Assembly (NCBI RefSeq): GCF_001280125.1
Contig: NZ_LGEG01000006.1
Location: 1 to 21,719, forward strand
Reading direction: 5' to 3'
DNA: 21,719 nt
DNA from: Streptomyces sp. NRRL F-6492
Lineage (GTDB): Bacteria; Actinomycetota; Actinomycetes; Streptomycetales; Streptomycetaceae
Shown here: in pieces, positions 14,037 to 20,866 of the stretch
Numbering within the stretch: the stretch's first letter is position 1
Layout of the letters: every line of letters begins with the position of its first letter
Program-made: the position numbers and the translations under genes
Notes under the pieces: generated by a model
Database searches by the model: none
The model's input: the letters and a program-made list of their open reading frames with translations, nothing else
Told to the model about the DNA's origin: nothing

Positions 14037-14869
14037 TGCGCACCGTACGCACGCTCGCCGCGGCCGCCCTCGCGGGCGCGGCCCTGCTCGGGCCCGCGGG
14101 TCCGGCCGCCGTCGCCGACTCGCCCTCCGCCACGGCGACCCCGGACACCCGGTCCACCGGCGGGCCGACGGAGGCGGGCACCACCTTCCGCACCGCCGCG
14201 AGGTTCCTCCCGGGGCAGCGGGCGACCGCGCAGGCCGCCACGGGCGACTACCTGTACTGGGTCTTCCCCGCGGACACCGGGCAGCGCCCGACGGTGAACG
14301 CCGCGGTCACCCTGCCGGACGCGGCCCTGCGGCACGGGCCCTCCACCTGGCGGATCGACGTGTACGACGGGCTGCGACGCCGTCAGCCGTGCATGTACGG
14401 GGCGCAGTCCCGCACGGCGGCGAAGGACGCCGCGAAGGTGGAACTCGCCTGCGTGCTGCGTCCGGTCCGCGCGTCGGCCGACGCCTGGGCGAACGACCCG
14501 CTGCCGGGCAGCTACTTCGTGCGCCTGACCGTCACGGGCCTGCCGGACGAGGACCTCGGCCAGCCGTTCGACGCCCGGCTCGGGGTGGACCTCAAGGACG
14601 AGGGCGGCGCCCACGCCACGGACGGGGCGCTCGCCGCGCCGCTCGTGCCGGGCGCGACGACCGGCCGCGAGGCGGAGGCGGACGCCGACGCGGGCCGCAC
14701 GTCCGCCGTCGAGGCGGCGGCCCCGGAGGACGGCTGGTCCTCCGGCTGGTGGTCCGACCGCTGGCTCTGGAGCCTGGCGGGCGGCGTCCTCGCGGCGCTC
14801 GCGGGCATCGGCGGCTACGTCCTGACGCGCGGCGCGGGCCGCCCGTCCGGGGCCCCGCCGGTCGCCTGA
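14036..14869 (+). CDS. Exported, membrane-anchored partner of the VWA protein (unknown function)
   Basis: A 277-residue protein with a signal peptide (MRTVRTLAAAALAGAALLGP, cleavage near AVADS, about 28). An extracytoplasmic domain (about 45-190) with motifs DYLYWVFPADTGQRPTVNA and GSYFVRLTVTGLP follows. A low-complexity Ala/Glu/Asp linker (about 205-235) leads to a C-terminal membrane helix (WLWSLAGGVLAALAGIGGYVL) and a short cytoplasmic tail. The topology mirrors the VWA protein before it. The ATG overlaps the previous stop codon (TGATG) and has GGAGG 8 bases upstream, so translation is coupled. Two cysteines (near 121 and 141) could pair. I do not recognise a named domain. The pair looks like two halves of one envelope complex. 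Confidence 0.8.
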   Translation: MRTVRTLAAAALAGAALLGPAGPAAVADSPSATATPDTRSTGGPTEAGTTFRTAARFLPGQRATAQAATGDYLYWVFPADTGQRPTVNAAVTLPDAALRHGPSTWRIDVYDGLRRRQPCMYGAQSRTAAKDAAKVELACVLRPVRASADAWANDPLPGSYFVRLTVTGLPDEDLGQPFDARLGVDLKDEGGAHATDGALAAPLVPGATTGREAEADADAGRTSAVEAAAPEDGWSSGWWSDRWLWSLAGGVLAALAGIGGYVLTRGAGRPSGAPPVA

Positions 14870-14885
14870 CCCCTCCGGATCCCGT

Positions 14886-14923
14886 CGAAGGCCCCCACCG
14901 CTCCGGAGCGGTGGGGGCCTTCG
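14886..14923 (+). terminator. Strong hairpin terminator of the VWA operon
   Basis: A perfect 38-base palindrome (19-base arms meeting at CCGG) begins 17 bases after the stop codon of the VWA partner gene. In practice a few central bases form the loop. Confidence 0.82.
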
Positions 14924-14991
14924 CACGCTTCCCGGTCGGCACCGGACCACCAGGAAGTTGACCATTCAATATAATTAGATGGATTTACGCC

Positions 14992-15015
14992 GTTTCCGCC
15001 CGATTCCTCTGGTAA
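14992..15015 (+). promoter_or_regulatory. Possible stress-type promoter of the PRC/DUF2382 gene
   Basis: GTTT (14992-14995), 14 bases, then TGGTAA (15010-15015) loosely resembles SigB/SigF-type promoters, with two mismatches to GGGTAC in the -10. It lies 42 bases before the ATG. An AT-rich patch with TTGACC (14958-14963) upstream could carry a second promoter, but no -10 lies at 17 bases. Confidence 0.3.
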
Positions 15016-15057
15016 GAGGCGTGGATAAGCGAGACGAGAGAGAGCAGGAGGGTCGAC

Positions 15058-15954
15058 ATGATCGCCCGAGAGCAGATCCACGCCGTGCTGGACCACCCCG
15101 TCTACGACGCCGAGGGCAAGAAGGTCGGCGAGGCGAAGCACATCTTCGTCGACGACGCGACCGGCCTGCCGGAGTGGGTGACGGTGAAGACCGGCATGTT
15201 CGGCACCAGTGAATCCTTCGTCCCGATCAAGGACGCGGCTCTGGTCGACGACCACCTGGAGGTCCCGTACCCCAAGTCCACCATCAAGGACGCGCCCAAC
15301 GTGGACGTCGACGCCGGCGGACACCTCTCCGAGAGCGAGGAGCACCGTCTCTTCGACCACTACGGCATCGCGTGGGACGACGCCTGGCAGCAGGCCAACC
15401 AGCCCGGTGAGGGCGGCTGGGCCCACGGCGGCACCGGAACCGGCACCGGCACCGCGGCCGGGATGGAGACCGGCATGGAGACCGGCCCCATGGGCACCGA
15501 GGAGGGGTTCGCGGCGCGCGGCGCCGCCGGGCGCGCCGCGCACACCGACGACGACGCGATGACCCGCTCCGAGGAGCAGATGCACGTCGGCGTCGAGCGC
15601 ACGGAGGCCGGACGGGTCAGGCTGCGCAAGTACGTGGTGACGGAAGAGGTCCAGCAGACCGTGCCCGTGCGCCACGAGGAGGTGCGGATCGAGCGGGAGC
15701 CGATCACGGACGCCAACCGTGACGAGGCCCTGTCCGGCCCGGAGATCACCGAGGCCGAGCACGAGGTCATCCTCCACGAGGAGCGCCCCGTCGTGGAGAC
15801 CCGGACCGTTCCGGTGGAGCGGGTGAGCCTCAAGGCCGACGAGGTCGTGGAGGAGGAGACCGTCTCGGGCGAGGTCCGCAAGGAGGAGATCGAGGTCGAG
15901 GGCGAGGGCGTCGAGAACCCCGACGACCCCGACGCCCGCGGCCGGAAGTACTGA
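15058..15954 (+). CDS. PRC-barrel and DUF2382 (YsnF/AvaK) domain protein
   Basis: A 298-residue soluble, acidic protein. A PRC-barrel domain is at about 4-80 (GKKVGEAKHIFVDDATGLPEWVTVKTG, split; ESFVPIKDAALVDDHLEVPY). A region DHYGIAWDDAW follows. A flexible Gly/Thr/Met linker with short repeats spans about 120-165. A DUF2382 domain fills about 168-282, with the typical RVRLRKYVVTEEVQQTVPVR and a very Glu/Val-rich end. Related proteins (YsnF in Bacillus, AvaK in Anabaena) are linked to general stress and dormancy, but the molecular role is not known. AGGAGG lies 6 bases before the ATG. It is a single-gene unit with its own terminator. Confidence 0.9.
   Translation: MIAREQIHAVLDHPVYDAEGKKVGEAKHIFVDDATGLPEWVTVKTGMFGTSESFVPIKDAALVDDHLEVPYPKSTIKDAPNVDVDAGGHLSESEEHRLFDHYGIAWDDAWQQANQPGEGGWAHGGTGTGTGTAAGMETGMETGPMGTEEGFAARGAAGRAAHTDDDAMTRSEEQMHVGVERTEAGRVRLRKYVVTEEVQQTVPVRHEEVRIEREPITDANRDEALSGPEITEAEHEVILHEERPVVETRTVPVERVSLKADEVVEEETVSGEVRKEEIEVEGEGVENPDDPDARGRKY
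15427..15489 (+). repeat. In-frame short repeats in the PRC/DUF2382 linker
   Basis: The linker encodes an alternating Gly-Thr run and two copies of GMET. At DNA level these are GGCACC/GGAACC hexamers and a repeated ATGGAGACCGGC. Such runs change in length easily by slippage. Confidence 0.7.
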
Positions 15955-16052
15955 CCGCCGGAAACACCCACCGGTGCCGTCCCGCGAGCCGGGGCGGCAC
16001 CCCCCGTACGGGAGCCCCCGCTCCCCGGCGCGAAGGCGAAGTCGCGCCGCGA

Positions 16053-16088
16053 CGGCGGCCCGCCCCTCCTCGGAGGGGCGGGCCGCCG
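16053..16088. terminator. Bidirectional hairpin terminator
   Basis: A 17-bp perfect GC-rich stem (16053-16069 with 16072-16088), nearly loop-free as written, between the PRC/DUF2382 gene and the convergent molybdenum-hydroxylase remnant. Confidence 0.78.
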
Positions 16089-16116
16089 CCTCGTCACGGG
16101 CCGCGTGCGGCACCCG

Positions 16117-16787
16117 TCACCGCATGCGGCGGGCGCCCTCCAGGACGGCCTGCCGGATGCGGTGGTAGGTGCCGCAGCGGCAGATGTTGCGGATCGCGTC
16201 GAGGTCGGCCTCGGTGACCTCGCGCCCCGCCTCCCGGGCCCGCCGGACCGTCGCCACCGCCGTCATGATCTGCCCCGGCTGGCAGTAGCCGCACTGGGCG
16301 ACGTCGAGGTCCAGCCAGGCCTCCCGCATGGGGTGGAGTTCGCCGCCCGCCGTGTCCGGGAGGCCCTCGATGGTGGTGGCCTCGTCGAGGTGGTGACGCC
16401 CTGGCCCACCTCGGCGCGGGGCAGCGCGAGGTGGGCCGTGCCGTCGGGGTCGAGGCGGATCGTGATGAGGTGGCTGGTGGGCAGGGCGGCGAGGGTGAGC
16501 AGGTCGTTGAGGTCGAGGAGTTCGGCCGGGCCCGGGGGCGAGGGGACGAGCGCCGGGGCCGCCGCGGCCTCGCGGGGCGCGAGGGCCTCGGCGCCGAGCT
16601 GCGCGGCGACGGTGAGGGTGGGGGCGGCGAGGACGTACCCGAGGAAACGGCGCCGACCAGTGCCGGTGCCGCGGCCGATGTTGGTGCCGCGGCCGATGCC
16701 GCCGCTGGTGCCGTGGCCGTCGCCGGTGTACGGCCCGTCGGCGCCGCTCGCGTGGTGCTCGTCCCGCCCCGGGCGGCGCCTTGTCAT
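16117..16787 (-). pseudogene. Hybrid remnant of a molybdenum hydroxylase: large-subunit start joined to iron-sulfur subunit end
   Basis: The minus-strand ATG at 16787 has GAAGGG 7 bases upstream. It starts a 134-codon piece that looks like the N-terminus of a molybdopterin-binding subunit of the xanthine dehydrogenase/isoquinoline 1-oxidoreductase (IorB) type: a Gly-rich head, a twin-arginine signal GRRRFLGYVLAAPTL (about 44-58) and LPRAEVGQGVTTS (122-134). Such subunits normally have about 700 residues. Directly after this the frame changes (junction within 16381-16397). The sequence then continues as the C-terminal ~88 codons of the small (2Fe-2S) subunit: ATTIEGL, AQCGYCQPGQIM and NICRCGTYHRIRQAV, which hold the four cysteines of the second iron-sulfur cluster, with a stop at 16117. 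Missing are the rest of the large subunit and the ferredoxin-like half of the small one. Neither product can work. A large deletion between neighbouring large and small subunit genes is the simplest cause; misassembly is the alternative. Confidence 0.75.
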
Positions 16788-16894
16788 CCGGTTGCCCTTC
16801 GCCACGGCCCCGGCCCGTACCGCAGGGGCACCTCGAATGCGGTGATCATCGCTCATGCGGGCGGCCCGCGGGGAGTGTTCGGAGGACACGGCCG

Positions 16895-16900
16895 TAGGGT
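16895..16900 (+). promoter_or_regulatory. Possible -10 of a leaderless methyltransferase message
   Basis: TAGGGT ends 6 bases before the ATG at 16907, the spacing expected when transcription begins at the start codon. No Shine-Dalgarno sequence is present. No clear -35 was found. Confidence 0.3.
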
Positions 16901-16906
16901 GCCGCC

Positions 16907-17560
16907 ATGACCGAAGCCGCACGCCTCACCGCCGTCCGCCGCTCGTACGACACCGTCGCCGCCGACTACGAGCGGCTGCTCGCCGACCAGTTGGACGCGG
17001 TCCCGCTGGACCGGGCGGTGATGGCCGGGTTCGCGGAGGAGGTGGAGCGGGCCGGCGGGCCCCGTACGATCGGGGACCTCGGCTGCGGGACGGGACGGGT
17101 GACGTCCCATCTGCGGAGCATCGGCGCCGAGGCCTTCGGGGTGGACCTGTCGCCGGGCATGATCGCGGTCGCCCGCGCGACCCACCCGGGACTGCGCTTC
17201 GAGGTGGGGTCGACCACGGCGCTCGACCTGCCGGACGCCTCGCTGGGCGGGGTCCTGTCCTGGTACGCGACGGTGCACATGCCGGAGGATGAACTCACCT
17301 CCTCCTTCGCGGAGTTCCACCGGGCCCTCGCACCGGGCGGACGGCTCCTGCTCGCCTTCAAGGTGGGGGACGGGCGGGTACGGCTCGGGCGGGCGTACGG
17401 GCACGAGGTCGCCCTCGACGTGTACCGCCGGTCACCCGACCGTCTCGCGGAGCTCCTCGCCGAGGCCGGTCTCGTCGAGTCGGCCCGCCTGGTGCGGGAG
17501 CCGGACCCCCTGGAGAAGACGCCGCAGGGCTTCCTCCTGGCGCGCAAGCCGCGCGACTGA
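16907..17560 (+). CDS. Class I SAM-dependent methyltransferase
   Basis: A 217-residue methyltransferase of the methyltransferase-11/25 type. The start SYDTVAADYERLL (13-25) is the usual entry helix. Motif I is GDLGCGTGRVTSHL (56-69), the acidic residue that binds the SAM ribose is D80 in AFGVDLSP, and the motif around DLPDASLGGVLSWYATVHM gives the post-II/III strands. APGGRLLLAF is motif post-III. It should transfer a methyl group from SAM to a small molecule; the substrate is not evident. It starts divergently from the molybdenum-hydroxylase remnant 119 bases away. Its 3' end overlaps a doubtful ORF on the other strand. Confidence 0.9.
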   Translation: MTEAARLTAVRRSYDTVAADYERLLADQLDAVPLDRAVMAGFAEEVERAGGPRTIGDLGCGTGRVTSHLRSIGAEAFGVDLSPGMIAVARATHPGLRFEVGSTTALDLPDASLGGVLSWYATVHMPEDELTSSFAEFHRALAPGGRLLLAFKVGDGRVRLGRAYGHEVALDVYRRSPDRLAELLAEAGLVESARLVREPDPLEKTPQGFLLARKPRD

Positions 17561-17833
17561 GCCGAACCGGGGGCGCGCGCCGCACCGGTCCTCCGCCCCG
17601 CCCCGGAGCCCGGCGGCCTTCCGGAGAGCCGCCCCGCTCCTGAGCTGGGCGCGGGAGATCCGGGCGCGCTGGCCGCCGCCCGCGATCAGGGCGTTGACGG
17701 AGGCCATCGGGTCCGCGCCGACCGACCGGGCGAGCAGGGCGCCGACGAGCACCGGGCCGAGGGCCACCGCGAGGGCGGTGCCGGTGGCGGTGACGTGCTG
17801 GAGGGGGCGGGTGCGCCGGGCTTCGGAGGTCAT
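17432..17833 (-). CDS. Doubtful small membrane protein, possibly truncated
   Basis: The first ~55 codons after the ATG at 17833 have the strong third-position G/C of real genes. They encode a basic start (TSEARRTRPLQH), one hydrophobic helix (GTALAVALGPVLVGALLA) and DPMASVNALIAGGGQRARISR. From about codon 60 the codon bias fades and the frame runs on, overlapping the last 129 bases of the methyltransferase on the opposite strand before a stop at 17432. This suggests a real gene whose 3' part was lost or shifted. No family is recognised. No strong ribosome site is seen, but paired CTGAGTA motifs lie upstream. Confidence 0.3.
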   Translation of the reverse strand: MTSEARRTRPLQHVTATGTALAVALGPVLVGALLARSVGADPMASVNALIAGGGQRARISRAQLRSGAALRKAAGLRGGAEDRCGARPRFGSVARLARQEEALRRLLQGVRLPHQAGRLDETGLGEELRETVG

Positions 17834-17877
17834 GGTCCCAGTCCAGCAGCGGGCGGAAGCCGCCGTATCGGTCGGCG

Positions 17878-17906
17878 TACTCAGACGTCCGCACCCCGCT
17901 ACTCAG
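17878..17906 (-). promoter_or_regulatory. Phased CTGAGTA direct repeats
   Basis: CTGAGTA occurs twice on the minus strand (17906-17900 and 17884-17878), 22 bases apart start to start, about two turns of the helix. The copies lie 45-73 bases upstream of the ATG at 17833. The arrangement suits a dimeric activator site or part of a promoter, but they could equally serve the OsmC gene on the other side. Confidence 0.35.
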
Positions 17907-17986
17907 GTTCCGGCCGTGCGGGCCCGCCGGCCCGCCCCGGCGTACCGTGGGCGGCGACCGTACGAGCACGAAGGAGCCCCGCCGCC

Positions 17987-18424
17987 ATGGCCGACTACCG
18001 GATCGAGACCGTCCGCACCGGGTACCGGAACTGGACCGCCCGCAACGACCGGGGCGCGGAGGTGCGGATGGCCACCGCGGACGACGACGGCGCCCAGCCC
18101 TCGTTCACGCCGGTCGAGCTGCTGCTCGCCGCGATGGGCGGCTGCGGCGGGCTGGTGATCGACCGGACCGCGCGGGCGGTGGACCACGACGACCTGCGGA
18201 TCGTGGTGGAGTCGGTCTCCGGCCCCGAGGACGACGGCCGGATCGGCCGGATCAGGGTCAGCTACGAGTTCGACCTGCCGGACGGCAACCCGAAGGCGGC
18301 GGAGGTGTTCGCGCGCGGGGTGCGCCTGACGCACGAGAAGTTCTGCACGGTGAGCCGGACCGTGGAGCACGGCGCGCGCGTCGAGGCGGTCCTGCCGGAC
18401 GGCACGGTCGGCTTCGAGGGCTGA
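17987..18424 (+). CDS. OsmC family protein
   Basis: A 145-residue protein of the OsmC/Ohr superfamily, thiol peroxidases that reduce organic hydroperoxides. The two redox cysteines expected in this superfamily are present: C53 in AAMGGCGGLVID and C120 in HEKFCTVSRT. TPVELLLAAMGGC is the classic helix bearing the first cysteine. The overall length and the beta-rich start (YRIETVRTGYRNWTARND) fit the YhfA/OsmC-like branch better than Ohr. AAGGAG lies 10 bases before the ATG. It is probably cytoplasmic and part of oxidative or osmotic stress defence. It is followed by a hairpin and the convergent RraA-like gene. Confidence 0.9.
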   Translation: MADYRIETVRTGYRNWTARNDRGAEVRMATADDDGAQPSFTPVELLLAAMGGCGGLVIDRTARAVDHDDLRIVVESVSGPEDDGRIGRIRVSYEFDLPDGNPKAAEVFARGVRLTHEKFCTVSRTVEHGARVEAVLPDGTVGFEG

Positions 18425-18434
18425 GCCGCGGCGG

Positions 18435-18465
18435 CCCGGGGCCCGCCCGGTGGACGGGCCCCGGG
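18435..18465. terminator. Bidirectional hairpin terminator
   Basis: An 11-bp perfect GC stem (18435-18445 with 18455-18465) with a 9-base loop, between the convergent osmC-like (ends 18424) and rraA-like (ends 18470) genes. Confidence 0.65.
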
Positions 18466-18469
18466 TCCG

Positions 18470-19171
18470 TCACTCCTCGATCGCGCCGCCGATCCGGCGC
18501 AGATGCCGCCGGAAGGTGTACGAGGGGTCCTCGGCCCGGCCCGCCAGATAGGCGTCGAAGCGGGTCTGGTCGCGCAGGGTCTCCCCCGCCTCGACGCGCC
18601 GGGCCTGCTCCCGCTCGGTGCGGAAGAGGGACCGGGCGGTCTCCAGGACGGCCCCGGCCCGGTCGGCCGCCACGAACAGCACCCCGTCGTCGTCGCCGAA
18701 CACGACGTCGTCCCGGGTCACCTCGTGCTCCCCGAACCGCGCGGAGCGCAGCGCGTCCGGTTCGCGGGGGTCGAGGCGTACGGGGCCGGGGGCGTGGCGG
18801 CCGTACGAGAAGACGGGCAGTCCGATCCGGACGAGGTCCGGGGTGTCGCGGTGCAGTCCCCAGACGACGACCCCGGCGACGCCCGCGGCCCGGGCCTCCA
18901 GGACGGCGAGGTCCCCGACGCAGGCCTCGTCGCGGCGGCCGGCGTTGTCGATGACGAGGACGTCCCCGGGCTCCGCGCGCGTGAAGGCCTCCAGGAAGAC
19001 GTCGACGCTTCCGTAGTGCCGGACGGGGAGCGCCCGTCCGGCGACCCGCTGCCCGTCGGTGACGGGCAGCACCCCGGCGGGCGCGGCGCGCAGCGGTTCC
19101 CCGAGCCGCACGCAGGCGTCGGCGACCAGGGGCGTGGAGAGCTCGGCGAAGCCGGCGAGGTCCTTCGGCAT
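18470..19171 (-). CDS. RraA-like protein (HMG aldolase / demethylmenaquinone methyltransferase-like fold)
   Basis: A 233-residue protein of the RraA family. Conserved elements are TPLVADACVRLG (about 13-24), GDVLVIDNAGRRDEACVGDLAVLEARAAGVAG (69-100, split here for reading) and the metal-site region WGLHRDT (104-110), where most relatives have DG-x-x-RD. Family members include oxaloacetate decarboxylases and HMG/CHA aldolases, plus RraA itself, an inhibitor of RNase E; they are often misnamed as methyltransferases. Loss of the usual Asp in DG-x-x-RD leaves the activity open. The ~60-residue C-terminal extension (RSLFRTEREQARRVEAGETL) is common in actinobacterial members. The ATG at 19171 is chosen because conservation starts there; the ribosome site (GGAACG) is weak. 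TAGCAT at 19217-19212 is a possible -10. Confidence 0.85.
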   Translation of the reverse strand: MPKDLAGFAELSTPLVADACVRLGEPLRAAPAGVLPVTDGQRVAGRALPVRHYGSVDVFLEAFTRAEPGDVLVIDNAGRRDEACVGDLAVLEARAAGVAGVVVWGLHRDTPDLVRIGLPVFSYGRHAPGPVRLDPREPDALRSARFGEHEVTRDDVVFGDDDGVLFVAADRAGAVLETARSLFRTEREQARRVEAGETLRDQTRFDAYLAGRAEDPSYTFRRHLRRIGGAIEE

Positions 19172-19341
19172 CGGGCGTTCCGTTCCGTGAGGGGAAGGGC
19201 GGGCCCCCGTGATGCTAGAGGGTGTGCCCCGGACGGACGACCGTTCCGGCCGCCCGGCATGCGGGCGGGACCGCGCCTTCCTACGATCGGTGGAGGGACA
19301 CGTCTCTCTGCTCTGTCCGAGCGGAACGGGAGCGAGGGAAC

Positions 19342-20865
19342 ATGGCAACCGAGGACGCCGCACCCCAGGACCGGCCGGCGGATCTGAAGCACGACGCGAT
19401 CGGCTTCGTGGACGCGCTCGTCATCGGGCTCAACTCCACCTCCCCCGCGTACTCCATCGCCGCCGTCATCGGCCCGATCGTCGCGCTCGCGGGGATCTAC
19501 GCGCCCGGGGTGATGGTCGCGTCCTTCGTCCCGATGCTGCTGATCGCGTCGGCGTTCTACTACCTGAACAAGGTCGACCAGGACTGCGGCACGACCTTCT
19601 CGTGGGTCACGCGCGCGATGGGGCCCTGGGCGGGCTGGCTGGGCGGCTGGGCCATCGCGATGACCGGCGTCCTGGTCGTCGGCTCGCTCGCCGACGTGGC
19701 CGTGAGCTTCGGGCTGCTCGCCGTCGGCCTCGACGGCTGGGTGGAGAACGCGTTCGTGCGCCAGCTGCTCACCGTGCTGCTCATCCTCGGGATGACGGCC
19801 GTGTGCGTCATCGGCACCGAGCTGTCGGCCAAGGTGCAGAACGTGCTGATCCTGGCCCAGGTCGTCTTCCTGCTCGTCTTCGTGTGCGTGGCGCTGGCCA
19901 AGGTGTACGCCGGGACCAGCGCGTACGACTCGGTGGAGCCGTCGTTCGACTGGCTGAACCCGTTCGGCGCCGGCGGCGCGGCCCTCACCGGCGGGCTGCT
20001 GCTCGGCGTCTTCATCTACTGGGGCTGGGAGTCGGCGGTCAACCTCACCGAGGAGGTCGAGGACTCCGCGACCGCCCCCGGCAAGGCGGGCCTGTGGTCG
20101 ACGGTGATCCTGCTCGTGACCTACGTGTCCGTGGGGTTCGCGGTGGTGGCCTACGCCGGTCCCGCGTTCCTCGCCGAGAACGCCGGCGAGGAGGAGTTCG
20201 TCTTCGCCCAGCTCGCCGGGGACGTCCTGGGCGGCTGGGACTGGGTGCTGCTGCTCGCCGTGTGCACGTCGGCGATCGCCTCGACCCAGACCACGATCAT
20301 CCCGGCCTCCCGGACCGCCCTGTCGATGGCCCGCCGCCGGGCGCTGCCCGCCTACTACGGCCACATCAGCCCGCGCTTCCGCACCCCCGACGTCAGTACG
20401 TGGTGGGTCGCCGGGATCGCCATCGTCTGGTACCTGACCGTGAACCAGATCAGCGAGAACGCGCTCCTCGACTCGCTCACCGCGCTCTCGCTGCTCATCG
20501 CCTTCTACTACGCGCTCACCGGGGTGGCCTGCGCGGTCTACTACCGCCGCCACCTCTTCGAGAGCCTGCACAACTTCCTGCTGATCGGGCTCGGCCCGCT
20601 GGTGGGCGCGGGGCTGCTGACGTGGCTGCTCGTGCGGTCCGTCGCCGACATGTCCGACCCGGCGAACTCGTACAGCGGCAGCTCGTGGCTCGGTCTCGGC
20701 CCACCGCTCGTCATCGGCCTCGGCATCGCCGCCGTCGGGGTGGTCGTCATGATCGTGTGGCGGCTGCGGGCGCCCGCGTTCTGGGACGAACGCCCGGGGG
20801 TGGCCGATCCGGACGTGGTCCGGGGCATCCGGGGCGGCGGGGACGGTCACGGAGGGAAGGGCTGA
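19342..20865 (+). CDS. APC family amino-acid permease
   Basis: A 507-residue membrane protein of the amino acid-polyamine-organocation superfamily with about 12-14 helices. It begins with a soluble charged head (KHDAIGFVDALVIGLNSTSPAYSIA; the unwound first helix with the substrate-binding N-S/T-x-P segment is at about residues 30-40). Helices then run to about residue 480. Landmarks are FSWVTRAMGPWAGWLGGW (91-108), IYWGWESAVNLTEEVED (about 230-246; typical TM6 break) and SARRRALPAYYGHISPRFRTP-like loop 8-9. It should import an amino acid or a related amine by proton symport. GAGGG precedes the ATG; the ORF could extend upstream but that part is untranslated leader. TACGAT at 19282-19287 may be the -10. 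One base separates it from the UspA gene, so the two are one operon. Confidence 0.92.
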   Translation: MATEDAAPQDRPADLKHDAIGFVDALVIGLNSTSPAYSIAAVIGPIVALAGIYAPGVMVASFVPMLLIASAFYYLNKVDQDCGTTFSWVTRAMGPWAGWLGGWAIAMTGVLVVGSLADVAVSFGLLAVGLDGWVENAFVRQLLTVLLILGMTAVCVIGTELSAKVQNVLILAQVVFLLVFVCVALAKVYAGTSAYDSVEPSFDWLNPFGAGGAALTGGLLLGVFIYWGWESAVNLTEEVEDSATAPGKAGLWSTVILLVTYVSVGFAVVAYAGPAFLAENAGEEEFVFAQLAGDVLGGWDWVLLLAVCTSAIASTQTTIIPASRTALSMARRRALPAYYGHISPRFRTPDVSTWWVAGIAIVWYLTVNQISENALLDSLTALSLLIAFYYALTGVACAVYYRRHLFESLHNFLLIGLGPLVGAGLLTWLLVRSVADMSDPANSYSGSSWLGLGPPLVIGLGIAAVGVVVMIVWRLRAPAFWDERPGVADPDVVRGIRGGGDGHGGKG

Positions 20866-20866
20866 G

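Noticed and set aside
15427..15489. CRISPR-like or satellite repeat
   Set aside because: The units are 6-12 bases, in frame and inside a coding linker, without spacers.
17639..17680. ABC transporter signature-like GGGQRARISRA in the doubtful ORF
   Set aside because: No Walker A or B motif, the stretch is short, and the Leu-Ser before the Gly pair is missing; a chance likeness or a tiny remnant at best.
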